The notes beneath the pieces were generated by a model, which was given only the letters and a program-made list of their open reading frames with translations, searched no databases and was not told the origin of the DNA. Positions 9,118 to 17,397 of a stretch of 64,000 nucleotides of DNA are shown here, one piece after another; positions within the stretch are counted from its first letter, which is position 1, and each line of letters begins with the position of its first letter. Position numbers and translations under genes: made by a program. The DNA is from Streptomyces smyrnaeus (GTDB lineage Bacteria; Actinomycetota; Actinomycetes; Streptomycetales; Streptomycetaceae): contig NZ_JAFFZM010000009.1 in NCBI RefSeq assembly GCF_017676345.1, positions 1 through 64,000 on the forward strand, given 5' to 3'.

Positions 9118-9137
9118 GGGGCGCGCTCCCCGGCGGC

Positions 9138-9512
9138 TCAGCCGTGGACGGGACCGGTGAACTTCTCGCCGGGTCCCTGCCCGGGCTCGTCGGGGACGGT
9201 GGACGCCTCGCGGAAGGCGAGCTGCAGCGACTTGAGTCCGTCGCGCAGCGGCGCCGCGTGGTAGGAGCCGATCTCGGTGGCGCTCGCGGTGACCAGGCCG
9301 GCCAGGGCGTGGATCAGCTTGCGGGCCTCGTCCAGGTCCTTGTGCTGCTCGCCCTCCTCGGCGAGACCGAGATTGACGGCGGCAGAGCTCATCAGGTGCA
9401 CCGCCACGGTGGTGATCACCTCGACCGCCGGGACATCCGCGATGTCGCGGGTCAGGCTGTCGAAGTCGGGGTTCTGACCGGAGGGCTGCCCGGCGGCTGC
9501 GGCGTCGCTCAT
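9138..9512 (-). CDS. DUF1844 domain protein
   Basis: 124 residues from ATG 9512, preceded by AGGGTGAT. The core (about 15-105) reads as helical DUF1844, with DVPAVEVITTVAVHLMSSAAVNLGL followed by EARKLIHALAGLVTA. It is small, soluble and of unknown role. The gene next to infC in actinobacteria is usually of this family, which supports the call. It is divergent from the infC leader and nearly touches the convergent aquaporin gene. Confidence 0.85.
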   Translation of the reverse strand: MSDAAAAGQPSGQNPDFDSLTRDIADVPAVEVITTVAVHLMSSAAVNLGLAEEGEQHKDLDEARKLIHALAGLVTASATEIGSYHAAPLRDGLKSLQLAFREASTVPDEPGQGPGEKFTGPVHG

Positions 9513-9963
9513 GCGGATCACCCTAAGCCCCGCCGCTTCCGTATTGTCGTACGGGCCTTGCCGTGCGGGCCGCCCCGCCCGCCGCCGTACGGCCCGGCGC
9601 GGCCCTCCCCGCCGTCCGGCCGCCCCGCGACGGCGCCGCGCGGCGCTTCGTACGCCCTGCTGCTATGCTGGGATATCGACCGGCTGAAGACTGCCCCCGC
9701 CGCCATCGCCAGAGAGCGACAGGGACGGGCTCCAGCCCGCAAGTGGAGGCTCCGATCTCCCACCTGGTGGCCCTGCGGGCCGCGGGTCAACGGTCAGGCT
9801 GCGCCCCGCGGAGTTCCGCGGCGGTGCTCCCGGTCTGTGAGGAGCCCCGCCTGTGACCCGTCCGGGGCGTTTTTCGCGCTCGCGAGCGGTGGTCACTCAT
9901 TGATGACGTAACTCATGCGCGGCCGTCCGCCAGACGCTCGCGCGGTGTACCCGAGGAGGCCCC
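9513..9963 (+). promoter_or_regulatory. Long structured 5' leader region of infC
   Basis: A 451-base region without a convincing gene. A possible -10 (TATGCT) lies at 9664-9669. From about 9726 it reads like structured RNA: a CGGGC/GCCCG hairpin at 9726-9739, a GTGGAG/CTCCCAC stem at 9743-9763, a CCGCGG/CCGCGG hairpin at 9806-9821 and a terminator at 9844-9874. GGGCTCC at 9727-9733 can pair exactly with GGAGCCC at 9841-9847. That pairing would open both the first hairpin and the terminator. In Bacillus subtilis, L20 represses this operon by premature termination in the leader; a similar device is inferred here. Confidence 0.55.
9844..9874 (+). terminator. Candidate attenuator terminator in the infC leader
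   Basis: GCCCCG (9844-9849) and CGGGGC (9863-9868) form a stem around a 13-base loop, followed by G and five T (9870-9874). It lies 90 bases before the infC start, inside the leader, and so would act as an attenuator rather than an operon end. Confidence 0.55.
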
Positions 9964-10584
9964 ATCAGCGCCGAGCCCCGCATCAACGACCGCATTCGCG
10001 TCCCCGAGGTGCGACTCGTCGGTCCCAGCGGCGAGCAGGTCGGCATCGTGCCGCTTGCCAAGGCCCTGGAGCTCGCCCAGGAATACGACCTCGATCTGGT
10101 CGAGGTCGCGGCGAACGCACGTCCGCCGGTGTGCAAGCTCATGGACTACGGCAAGTTCAAGTACGAGTCGGCCATGAAGGCCCGTGAAGCGCGCAAGAAC
10201 CAGGCGCACACGGTCATCAAGGAGATGAAGCTCCGGCCGAAGATCGACCCGCACGACTACGACACCAAGAAGGGTCACGTCGTCCGGTTCCTCAAGCAGG
10301 GCGACAAGGTCAAGATCACGATCATGTTCCGCGGTCGTGAGCAGTCCCGTCCCGAGCTGGGCTTCCGACTGCTGCAGCGGCTCGCGGACGACGTGTCGGA
10401 CCTGGGCTTCGTGGAGTCCAACCCGAAGCAGGACGGCCGCAACATGATCATGGTTCTCGGTCCGCACAAGAAGAAGACCGAGGCGATGGCCGAGGCCCGT
10501 GAGGCGCAGGCCGCCCGCAAGGCGGAGCGCCAGCAGGGGTCCGCTCCCGCTGAGGAGTCCGCCGAGGAGCCTGCCGAGGCGTGA
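9964..10584 (+). CDS. infC: Translation initiation factor IF-3
   Basis: 206 residues, starting at an AUC codon. The protein begins SAEPRINDRIRVPEVRL, the conserved IF-3 N-terminus, and no ATG, GTG or TTG lies in frame at this place. The strong Shine-Dalgarno GAGGAGG (9953-9959) sits four bases upstream. A GTG at 10009 would delete essential N-domain sequence. The N-domain (to about 75), the linker with YGKFKYE, and the C-domain with VKITIMFRGRE are all present, followed by an actinobacterial Ala/Glu tail. IF-3 binds the 30S subunit and checks initiator tRNA pairing; rare start codons in infC allow autoregulation. First gene of infC-rpmI-rplT. Confidence 0.95.
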   Translation: MSAEPRINDRIRVPEVRLVGPSGEQVGIVPLAKALELAQEYDLDLVEVAANARPPVCKLMDYGKFKYESAMKAREARKNQAHTVIKEMKLRPKIDPHDYDTKKGHVVRFLKQGDKVKITIMFRGREQSRPELGFRLLQRLADDVSDLGFVESNPKQDGRNMIMVLGPHKKKTEAMAEAREAQAARKAERQQGSAPAEESAEEPAEA

Positions 10585-10686
10585 GCCCTCCCGGGGCACC
10601 CGCCCCTGGAACCTGTACGAACAACTGGCGCTTCCGCCTGCCTGGATGACAGCGGAGGCGTCACCGACGAGGAGTGAAACGGCGAC

Positions 10687-10881
10687 ATGCCGAAGAACAA
10701 GACTCACAGTGGCACCCGCAAGCGCGTCAAGCTCACCGGCTCCGGCAAGGTGATGCGCCAGCGCGCCGGTCGCCGCCACTACCTCGAGCACAAGCCGTCC
10801 ACGCTGACGCGCCGCCTTGCCGGTAAGACCGAAGCGGCCCCGGCCGACGCCAAGAAGCTCAAGAAGCTTCTCGGCAAGTAA
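10687..10881 (+). CDS. rpmI: 50S ribosomal protein L35
   Basis: 64 residues, full length for bL35, beginning MPKNKTHSGTRKRVKLTGSG. Highly basic, with the RRHYLEHKPS segment typical of the family. GAGGAGTGAAAC precedes the ATG. It is part of the large ribosomal subunit and lies between infC and rplT, 102 and 81 bases from them, in the universal order. Confidence 0.97.
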   Translation: MPKNKTHSGTRKRVKLTGSGKVMRQRAGRRHYLEHKPSTLTRRLAGKTEAAPADAKKLKKLLGK

Positions 10882-10962
10882 GTCCCCGCACGACCGGGAC
10901 CCCATCGACCTGGGCCGGAGCAGTGAAGTCCCCTCCCGGCCCCGCCAACAAGGAGTAATCAC

Positions 10963-11346
10963 GTGGCACGCGTCAAGCGGGCAGTAAACGCTCAGAAGAA
11001 GCGCCGGGCGATCCTGGAGCAGGCCAGCGGCTACCGCGGCCAGCGTTCCCGCCTGTACCGCAAGGCGAAGGAGCAGGTCACCCACTCCTACGTCTACAAC
11101 TACAACGACCGCAAGCGCCGCAAGGGCGACTTCCGGCAGCTGTGGATCCAGCGGATCAACGCCGCGGCCCGCGCGAACGGCATCACCTACAACCGCTTCA
11201 TCCAGGGTCTGAAGGCCGCCTCCATCGAGGTCGACCGCAAGATGCTGGCCGAGCTGGCGGTCAACGACGCCGCCGCCTTCACCGCGCTGGTCGAGGTCGC
11301 GCAGAAGGCGCTGCCCAGCGATGTGAACGCCCCGAAGGCCGCCTGA
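10963..11346 (+). CDS. rplT: 50S ribosomal protein L20
   Basis: 127 residues from GTG 10963, preceded by AAGGAGT. Very basic N-terminus (RVKRAVNAQKKRRAILEQA) and the WIQRINAAAR segment are typical of bL20. It binds 23S rRNA early in assembly. In other bacteria it represses its own operon through the infC leader, which makes the structured leader here relevant. The operon ends in a strong terminator about 60 bases downstream. Confidence 0.97.
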   Translation: MARVKRAVNAQKKRRAILEQASGYRGQRSRLYRKAKEQVTHSYVYNYNDRKRRKGDFRQLWIQRINAAARANGITYNRFIQGLKAASIEVDRKMLAELAVNDAAAFTALVEVAQKALPSDVNAPKAA

Positions 11347-11408
11347 GCGCTGCCGCTTCGCCGTTGACCGAGCGTCGTGGCTGACGCCGTCGGCCCTGTC
11401 GCCGGACT

Positions 11409-11477
11409 CTCGCCGTCGTGGTTTCTCTCCCCCATGCTCCGCACGGGGGTGCCCCCACGGCGGCGAGAAATTTTTTT
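11409..11477 (+). terminator. Rho-independent terminator of infC-rpmI-rplT
   Basis: Arms CTCGCCGTCGTGG (11409-11421) and CCACGGCGGCGAG (11455-11467) pair over 13 bases with one G-U, followed by AAATTTTTTT (11468-11477). The loop holds a copy of a Streptomyces-type dispersed palindrome. The T-run is unusually strong for this genome. Confidence 0.9.
11426..11458 (+). repeat. Dispersed palindromic element, copy 1
   Basis: The CCCCCATGCTCCGCACGGGGG hairpin core is followed by GTGCCCCCAC. Elements of this form (C-run, short stem, G-run, then T/ACCCC) are scattered in Streptomyces intergenic DNA. Related copies lie at 13572-13603 (opposite orientation) and 49199-49228. Confidence 0.55.
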
Positions 11478-11501
11478 CCGAAAGTGAGCAACTGACTTGT
11501 C

Positions 11502-12305
11502 ATGTCACCCGAGTTGACCTCTGTGCGGTCTCCCCGCGTCAGCACAGCGCGCAAGCTCGCCAAACGGAGTTTCCGGGGCAAGGAGCGGCGGTTCCTCGCC
11601 GAGGGGCCGCAGGCCGTGCGGGAGGCGGTGGAGCACCTGGTCGAGGTCTATGTGACGCCGGAGGCCGCCGCGCGGCACACGGAGTTGCTGGACGCGGTCC
11701 GTACGGCGGGGGTTCCCGTGCTCACGGCCTCTGACGAGGTGATCGGGGAGATGGCCGACACGGTCACGCCGCAGGGCATCGTGGGGCTGTGCCGCTTCCT
11801 GGACCGGCCGTTCGAACAGATCGTGGCGGCGCGGCCCCGGCTGGTCGCCGTCCTCGCGCACGTACGCGACCCCGGCAACGCCGGCACCGTGCTGCGCTGC
11901 GCCGATGCCGCCGGAGCCGACGCCGTGGTGCTGACCGACGCCTCCGTGGACCTCTACAACCCCAAGGCCGTGCGCGCCTCGGCCGGTTCGCTCTTCCATC
12001 TGCCGGTCGCCGTCGATGTGCCCGTCCAGGAGGCGGCGCGCGGGCTCGCCGGGGCCGGGGTGCGGGTGCTGGCGGCCGACGGCGCCGGGGAGCGGGACCT
12101 GGACGAGGAACTGGACGCCGGTGCGATGGCCGGACCCACCGCCTGGGTGTTCGGCAACGAGGCGTGGGGGCTGCCGGAGGAGACCCGGGCCCTGGCGGAC
12201 TCCGTCGTACGGGTGCCCATCCACGGTCGTGCCGAGAGCCTCAACCTGGCGACCGCCGCAGCCGTCTGCCTCTATGCCTCGGCCCGCGCCCAGCGGGCAC
12301 ACTGA
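11502..12305 (+). CDS. SpoU/TrmH family RNA 2'-O-methyltransferase
   Basis: 267 residues. The N-terminal substrate-binding domain contains RSFRGKERRFLAEGPQAV. The SPOUT knot carries all three motifs: DPGNAGTVLRCADAAGADAV (motif 1), WVFGNEAWGLPEE (motif 2) and GRAESLNLATAAAVCLY (motif 3, with the deep trefoil knot binding SAM). The family 2'-O-methylates ribose in rRNA or tRNA; the target nucleotide is unknown. It resembles TsnR/RlmB-like enzymes, and self-resistance to thiostrepton is not implied. It follows the ribosomal operon terminator and precedes pheST, a position seen widely in bacteria. No strong ribosome binding site precedes the ATG. Confidence 0.9.
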   Translation: MSPELTSVRSPRVSTARKLAKRSFRGKERRFLAEGPQAVREAVEHLVEVYVTPEAAARHTELLDAVRTAGVPVLTASDEVIGEMADTVTPQGIVGLCRFLDRPFEQIVAARPRLVAVLAHVRDPGNAGTVLRCADAAGADAVVLTDASVDLYNPKAVRASAGSLFHLPVAVDVPVQEAARGLAGAGVRVLAADGAGERDLDEELDAGAMAGPTAWVFGNEAWGLPEETRALADSVVRVPIHGRAESLNLATAAAVCLYASARAQRAH

Positions 12306-12376
12306 GGGTGCCAAGCGGTCACCCACAGCTAGTAGGGTGCCGGGGAGCGAGGGCGCCGGAGGAGGAGCGGAACGGG

Positions 12377-13432
12377 ATGGACGTGCGGCCCGACGACCTG
12401 CCCGACGGGCTCGTGATCGCCGATGGAGCGGGACGCGTCGTCTGCTTCAACGCCGCGGCCGTCCGGATCACCGGGCGGGCGCGCGAGGAGGCGCTGGGCA
12501 GCCCGCTGCACACCGCGCTCCCGCTGGAGGACCTGGACGGGCGCCGCTGGTGGCAGCTCACCGACCCGTACAACGGCCCGGCCATCCGCAACGGGCAGCC
12601 CGAGCGGAACCTGCTGCTGCCCGGCGGCCACGAGGTGCTGGTCGCCGCGCGCTATGTAAGGCAGCGCCCGCGAGGGCCCGTCGAGCGCGTCGTGGTCACG
12701 CTGCGGGGCACCGAGGCCAGACGGCGCACCGAGCGCAGCCACGCGGAGCTGATCGCCACCGTCGCCCACGAACTGCGCTCGCCGCTCACCTCCGTCAAGG
12801 GATTCACGGCCACGCTGCTGGCCAAGTGGGAGCGGTTCACCGACGACCAGAAGCGGCTGATGCTGGAGACCGTCAACGCGGACGCCAACCGCGTCACCCG
12901 GCTCATCGCCGAGCTGCTGGACATCTCCCGGATCGACTCGGGACGGCTGGAGGTGCGCCGCCAGCGGCTGGACATGGCGGCGGTGGTGCAGCGCCATGTG
13001 GATGCCCACGTGGCGGCGGGCCGGCCGGCCTCCCGGTTCAAGACCGAGATCGCCGACGAGCTGCCCGATCTGTGGGCGGACCCCGACAAGGTCGACCAGG
13101 TGCTGGCCAATCTGCTGGAAAACGCGGTGCGGCACGGCGAGGGAACTGTCACCATCGAGGTCCAGCCCACCTCGTCCCCCCGCGAGCCGGGCGGCACCGG
13201 CACTGCCGTCACGGTCAGCGACGAGGGCCCAGGTATCCCGGAGGAGTCCATGAGCCGCGTGTTCACCCGCTTCTGGCGTGGCAGCAGGCGCGGCGGCACG
13301 GGCCTGGGGCTCTACATCGTCAAGGGCATCGTGGAAGCGCACGGCGGCGCCATCACCGTCGAGAGGGCGCCGGCGGGCGGTGCCCGGTTCCGATTTATCC
13401 TGCCCGTGGGCGCCCCGGCCTTTCTGGCCTGA
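12377..13432 (+). CDS. Orphan PAS-domain sensor histidine kinase
   Basis: 351 residues from ATG 12377, after GGAGGAGCGG. A PAS sensor domain (about 5-95) contains VIADGAGRVVCFNAAAVRITG. The dimerisation domain carries the phospho-acceptor H131 in TVAHELRSPLTSVKGF. The HATPase domain shows N box LLENAVRHG, G1 DEGPGIPEE and G2 GGTGLGLYIVKG. There is no transmembrane helix, so it is a cytoplasmic sensor. No response regulator gene is adjacent, so its partner is unknown. TAGGGT at 12331 could be its -10. It lies between the methyltransferase gene and pheS, all on the same strand. Confidence 0.9.
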   Translation: MDVRPDDLPDGLVIADGAGRVVCFNAAAVRITGRAREEALGSPLHTALPLEDLDGRRWWQLTDPYNGPAIRNGQPERNLLLPGGHEVLVAARYVRQRPRGPVERVVVTLRGTEARRRTERSHAELIATVAHELRSPLTSVKGFTATLLAKWERFTDDQKRLMLETVNADANRVTRLIAELLDISRIDSGRLEVRRQRLDMAAVVQRHVDAHVAAGRPASRFKTEIADELPDLWADPDKVDQVLANLLENAVRHGEGTVTIEVQPTSSPREPGGTGTAVTVSDEGPGIPEESMSRVFTRFWRGSRRGGTGLGLYIVKGIVEAHGGAITVERAPAGGARFRFILPVGAPAFLA

Positions 13433-13624
13433 CCCGCAGGGTCACGCGGCGCACCCGGGCCGACCCGGCAGACCAGCAGCCAAGGCCCCTGGCCTCCGCG
13501 TATCCGCCACCAGGCGGCCCCCTTTAGACTCGGGCCCCGGCACGCAGTCAGCAGACAAGGGCGGGACGCAGCCAGGGGGCACCTCCCAGCGACAGCTGGG
13601 GGACAATCGGAAACACGGGAAGAG
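13433..13624 (+). promoter_or_regulatory. pheST upstream region
   Basis: A 192-base gap. TAGACT at 13525-13530 is a possible -10, giving a leader of about 88 bases. The leader contains dispersed palindrome copy 2 at 13572-13603. No T-box motifs (no GGGTGGNACCGCG) and no phenylalanine-rich leader peptide were seen. Confidence 0.35.
13572..13603 (-). repeat. Dispersed palindromic element, copy 2
   Basis: On the minus strand the element reads TCCCCCAGCTGTCGCTGGGA followed by GGTGCCCCC. It contains a CCCAGC-GACA-GCTGGG hairpin (13585-13600). This is the common Streptomyces form of the element at 11426-11458, in opposite orientation. Confidence 0.6.
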
Positions 13625-14746
13625 ATGTCGGCACCCAACAAGTCGTACGACCCTGTCGAGGTCGAGGCACTGAAACCGGAAGCGATCGACCGGGCCAGGG
13701 ACGAGGCGCTCGCCGCCGTCGCCGCCGCCGGGGATCTGGAGGCGCTGCGCGAGGTCAAGGCAGCACACGCGGGCGACCGTGCCCCGTTGGCGCTGGCCAA
13801 CCGCGAGATCGGCGCACTGCCCCCGCATGCGAAAGCGGAGGCGGGCAGGCGCGTCGGTCAGGCCAGGGGGGCGGTCAACAAGGCCCTCAAGGCCCGACAG
13901 GAGGAGCTGGAGCGCGAGCGCGACGAGCGCGTGCTGGTCGAGGAGGCCGTGGATGTCACGCTGCCCTACGACCGCCGCCCGGCAGGCGCCCGGCACCCGC
14001 TGACCACGCTCTCCGAGCGCATCGAGGACGTCTTCGTGGCGATGGGCTACGAGGTCGCCGAGGGCCCCGAGGTCGAGGCCGAGTGGTTCAACTTCGACGC
14101 CCTCAACCTCGGCCCCGACCACCCGGCGCGCACCATGCAGGACACCTTCTTCGTGCGGGGCCCGGACGGCGCGGAGGACTCCGGCGTCGTGCTGCGCACC
14201 CACACCTCGCCGGTGCAGATCCGCTCGCTGCTGGGGCGCGAGCTGCCCGTCTACGTCATCTGCCCGGGCCGGGTCTACCGCACCGACGAGCTGGACGCCA
14301 CGCACACTCCCGTCTTCGGCCAGGTCGAGCTGCTGGCCATCGACGAGGGGCTGACCATGGCCGACCTCAAGGGCACCTTGGACCACATGGTCTCGGCGCT
14401 CTTCGGCGAGGGCCTCGGCACCCGGCTGCGCCCGTCCTACTTCCCCTTCACCGAGCCGTCCGCCGAGATGGACATGGTCTGCTTCGTGTGCCGGGGCGCG
14501 TCCGTCGGCGATCCGGACAACCCCTGCCGTACGTGCAGCAGCGAGGGCTGGATCGAGCTGGGCGGCTGCGGCATGGTCAACCCGCGGGTGCTGACCGCCT
14601 GCGGTGTCGATCCGGAGAAGTACAGCGGATTCGCCTTCGGGTTCGGCATCGAGCGGATGCTGATGTTCCGCCACAACGTCGAGGACATGCGAGACATGGT
14701 CGAGGGTGATGTGCGCTTCACCCGGCCGTTCGGGATGGAGATCTGA
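13625..14746 (+). CDS. pheS: Phenylalanyl-tRNA synthetase alpha subunit
   Basis: 373 residues. The N-terminal coiled coil (about 10-105) binds tRNA. The class II catalytic core has motif 2 (RVYRTDELDATHTPVFGQVE) and motif 3 (FGFGIERMLM), with a CFVCRG..CRTCSSEGW cysteine segment typical of the bacterial alpha subunit. GGGAAGAG precedes the ATG. It forms an alpha2-beta2 enzyme with PheT that charges tRNA-Phe in the cytoplasm. Its TGA overlaps the pheT ATG (TGATG), so the subunits are translationally coupled. Confidence 0.97.
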   Translation: MSAPNKSYDPVEVEALKPEAIDRARDEALAAVAAAGDLEALREVKAAHAGDRAPLALANREIGALPPHAKAEAGRRVGQARGAVNKALKARQEELERERDERVLVEEAVDVTLPYDRRPAGARHPLTTLSERIEDVFVAMGYEVAEGPEVEAEWFNFDALNLGPDHPARTMQDTFFVRGPDGAEDSGVVLRTHTSPVQIRSLLGRELPVYVICPGRVYRTDELDATHTPVFGQVELLAIDEGLTMADLKGTLDHMVSALFGEGLGTRLRPSYFPFTEPSAEMDMVCFVCRGASVGDPDNPCRTCSSEGWIELGGCGMVNPRVLTACGVDPEKYSGFAFGFGIERMLMFRHNVEDMRDMVEGDVRFTRPFGMEI

Positions 14747-17277
14747 TGCGGGCGCCGCTTTCGTGGCTCCGGGAGTACGTCGACCTGCCGGCTTCCGAGA
14801 CCGGCCGGGACGTCGCGGCCAGGCTGATCGCGGCCGGTCTCGAGGTCGAGACGGTCGAGCAGACCGGTGCCGGGCTCAAGGGCCCGCTGGTGGTCGGCCA
14901 GGTCCTCGCCATCGAGGAGCTGACGGAATTCAAGAAGCCGATCCGCTACTGCCAGGTGGACGTCGGCCGGGGCGCCGACGACCCGCAGAACCTCATCTGC
15001 GGTGCCACCAACTTCGCCGTCGGCGACAAGGTCGTCGTCGTCCTGCCGGGCGCCGTGCTGCCCGGCGGATTCGAGATCAGCGCCCGCAAGACCTACGGCC
15101 GCGTCTCCGAGGGCATGATCTGCTCCGAGCGCGAGCTGGGCATGGGCGAGGACCACAACGGGATCATGGTGCTGCCGCCCGAGCACGAGGTCGGCACCGA
15201 CGCGATCGAGCTGCTGGAGCTGGTCGACGAGGTCCTGGACATCGCGGTGACGCCCGACCGCGGCTACTGCCTGTCGATGCGGGGCCTCGCCCGCGAGACG
15301 GCCACCGCCTACGGGGTGCCGCTGCGTGACCCGGCGCTGCTGGACGTGCCCGCTCCCAACGCGCACGGCTACCCGGTGAAGGTCACCGACCCGCTGGGCT
15401 GCGACCGGTTCACCGCGCGCACCGTCAGCGGGCTGCGGCCCGAGGCGCAGTCGCCGATCTGGCTCAAGCGCAGGCTGCAAAAGGCCGGGATGCGCCCGGT
15501 CTCGCTGCCCGTCGACATCACCAACTACGTGATGCTGGAGCTGGGCCAGCCGCTGCACGCCTACGACAGGTCCCGTATCGAGGGGCCCATCGGGGTGCGG
15601 CGCGCCGAGAGCGGCGAGAAGCTGGTCACGCTCGACGGCACCAAGCGCGTCCTGGACGCCGGGGACCTGGTCATCACCGACGACCGCGGGCCGATCGGCC
15701 TGGCCGGAGTGATGGGCGGCGCCAACACCGAGATCGCCGATGCCTCGGCCGAGGCCGCCGACGGCCCGGTGAGCGGCACGACGGACGTGGTGATCGAGGC
15801 CGCGCACTTCGACTCGGTCTCCGTCGCCCGCACCGCGCGCCGGCACAAGCTCTCCTCCGAGGCGTCGCGCCGCTTCGAGCGGGGCGTCGACCCGGAGGCG
15901 GCGGCAGCGGCCGCGCAGCGCACCGTCGATCTGCTGGTGCTGCTCGCCGGCGGCACCGCCGAACCGGGCGTCACCGAGATCACCACGCCGTCGGGGTCCC
16001 GGACGCTCCGGATCCCGGCCGACCACCCGGACCGGGTCGCGGGCGTCTCCTACGGGCGCGAGACGGTCGTCCGCCGCCTCCAGCAGGTCGGCTGCGACGT
16101 CTACGGGGATGCCGGGCAGGACGAGCAGCTGACGGTCACCGTGCCGTCCTGGCGGCCCGATCTGACCGACCCCAACGACCTGGCCGAGGAGGTCATCCGG
16201 CTGGAGGGCTACGAGAACCTGCCCTCCACCCTGCCCAGGCCGCTGCCCGGGCGCGGGCTGACCGAGCGGCAGCGGCTGCACCGCCGCGTCGGCCGTGCGC
16301 TGGCGGGCGCCGGCTATGTCGAGGCGCCGTCCTACCCGTTCGTGGGCGAGGCCGCCTTCGACGCGCTGGGCCTGGAGGCGGGTGACCCGCGCCGTCGTAC
16401 GGTGCAGCTCGTCAACCCGCTCTCGGACGAGGAGCCGGGGCTGCGTACCACCCTGCTGCCCGGGCTGCTGGCCACGCTGCGCCGCAACGACGGACGCGGC
16501 AGCCACGACCTGGCGCTGTTCGAGACCGGCCTGGTCTTCCTGCCGACCGGCTCCGAGACCGCGGCCGAGCGGCTGCCCGTCGCCCAGCGGCCCACGGACG
16601 AGCAGTTGGCCGGGCTGGACGCGGCGCTGCCCGAACAGCCCCGGCATGTGGCGGCGGTCCTGGCGGGCGCCCGTGAGCGGGCCGGCTGGTGGGGCAAGGG
16701 CCGCCCCGCCGACTGGGCCGACGCCATCGAGGCAGCCCGCACCGTGGCCGCCGAGGCGGGTGTGGAGCTGACCGTGGAGAGCGCGAGCTTCGCGCCCTGG
16801 CACCCCGGGCGGTGCGCGGCGCTCCACGTCCGGCTGGAGGGCAGCCGGGTACTGGTCGGACACGCCGGCGAGCTGCACCCGCGGGTGCTCAAGGCGCTGG
16901 GGCTGCCGGAGCGCAGCTGCGCGATGGAGCTCGACCTCGACCTGGTCGAGCGGGCCGCCACCGGTCAGGTGCAGGGCCCGCACGTGTCCACGTTCCCGGT
17001 GGCCACCCAGGATGTGGCTCTCGTCGTGGACGCGTCGGTCCCGGCTGCCGAGGTGGAGAGCGCGCTGCGGGCGGGCGCGGGCGAGCTGCTGGAGTCGCTG
17101 CGGCTGTTCGACGTCTTCACCGGTGAGCAGCTGGGCGCGGGCCGCAAGTCGCTGGCCTACGCGCTGCGTTTCCGGGCCCCGGACCGCACGCTCAAGGCCG
17201 AGGAGGCGTCCGCCGCACGTGACGCGGCCGTCGCCGAGGCCGTCGAGCGAACGGGCGCGGTGCTGCGGGGCGCCTGA
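14746..17277 (+). CDS. pheT: Phenylalanyl-tRNA synthetase beta subunit
   Basis: 843 residues, full length. The N-terminal tRNA-binding (EMAP-like) domain (about 40-150) includes LICGATNFAVGD. The B3/B4 editing region follows, then the B5 domain, the class II-like core and the C-terminal ferredoxin-fold anticodon-binding domain with FPVATQDVALVVD and FDVFTGEQLGAGRKSLAY. It edits mischarged tyrosine and binds tRNA-Phe with PheS. It starts within the pheS stop codon. A strong terminator begins 22 bases after its stop. Confidence 0.97.
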   Translation: MRAPLSWLREYVDLPASETGRDVAARLIAAGLEVETVEQTGAGLKGPLVVGQVLAIEELTEFKKPIRYCQVDVGRGADDPQNLICGATNFAVGDKVVVVLPGAVLPGGFEISARKTYGRVSEGMICSERELGMGEDHNGIMVLPPEHEVGTDAIELLELVDEVLDIAVTPDRGYCLSMRGLARETATAYGVPLRDPALLDVPAPNAHGYPVKVTDPLGCDRFTARTVSGLRPEAQSPIWLKRRLQKAGMRPVSLPVDITNYVMLELGQPLHAYDRSRIEGPIGVRRAESGEKLVTLDGTKRVLDAGDLVITDDRGPIGLAGVMGGANTEIADASAEAADGPVSGTTDVVIEAAHFDSVSVARTARRHKLSSEASRRFERGVDPEAAAAAAQRTVDLLVLLAGGTAEPGVTEITTPSGSRTLRIPADHPDRVAGVSYGRETVVRRLQQVGCDVYGDAGQDEQLTVTVPSWRPDLTDPNDLAEEVIRLEGYENLPSTLPRPLPGRGLTERQRLHRRVGRALAGAGYVEAPSYPFVGEAAFDALGLEAGDPRRRTVQLVNPLSDEEPGLRTTLLPGLLATLRRNDGRGSHDLALFETGLVFLPTGSETAAERLPVAQRPTDEQLAGLDAALPEQPRHVAAVLAGARERAGWWGKGRPADWADAIEAARTVAAEAGVELTVESASFAPWHPGRCAALHVRLEGSRVLVGHAGELHPRVLKALGLPERSCAMELDLDLVERAATGQVQGPHVSTFPVATQDVALVVDASVPAAEVESALRAGAGELLESLRLFDVFTGEQLGAGRKSLAYALRFRAPDRTLKAEEASAARDAAVAEAVERTGAVLRGA

Positions 17278-17298
17278 GCGAGGCTCGCCCCGACGTTC

Positions 17299-17338
17299 GA
17301 GGGGACATCCGTCACTGGCGGATGTCCCCTCATCTTTT
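17299..17338 (+). terminator. Terminator of pheST
   Basis: Perfect 13-base arms GAGGGGACATCCG and CGGATGTCCCCTC around a 7-base loop, followed by ATCTTTT. It begins 22 bases after the pheT stop. Confidence 0.92.
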
Positions 17339-17397
17339 CGGGTGAGAAGCCCGGACGATCTTCTGACGGACGGTCGGCTGCGGTTACGGGTGACGGC

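Noticed and set aside
9563..9856. Open frame through the infC leader
   Set aside because: No codon-bias or family support, it begins inside the promoter region and ends in the terminator. The region is better explained as structured RNA.
13433..13624. T-box or phenylalanine leader peptide before pheS
   Set aside because: No T-box bulge sequence and no run of Phe codons in any short frame.
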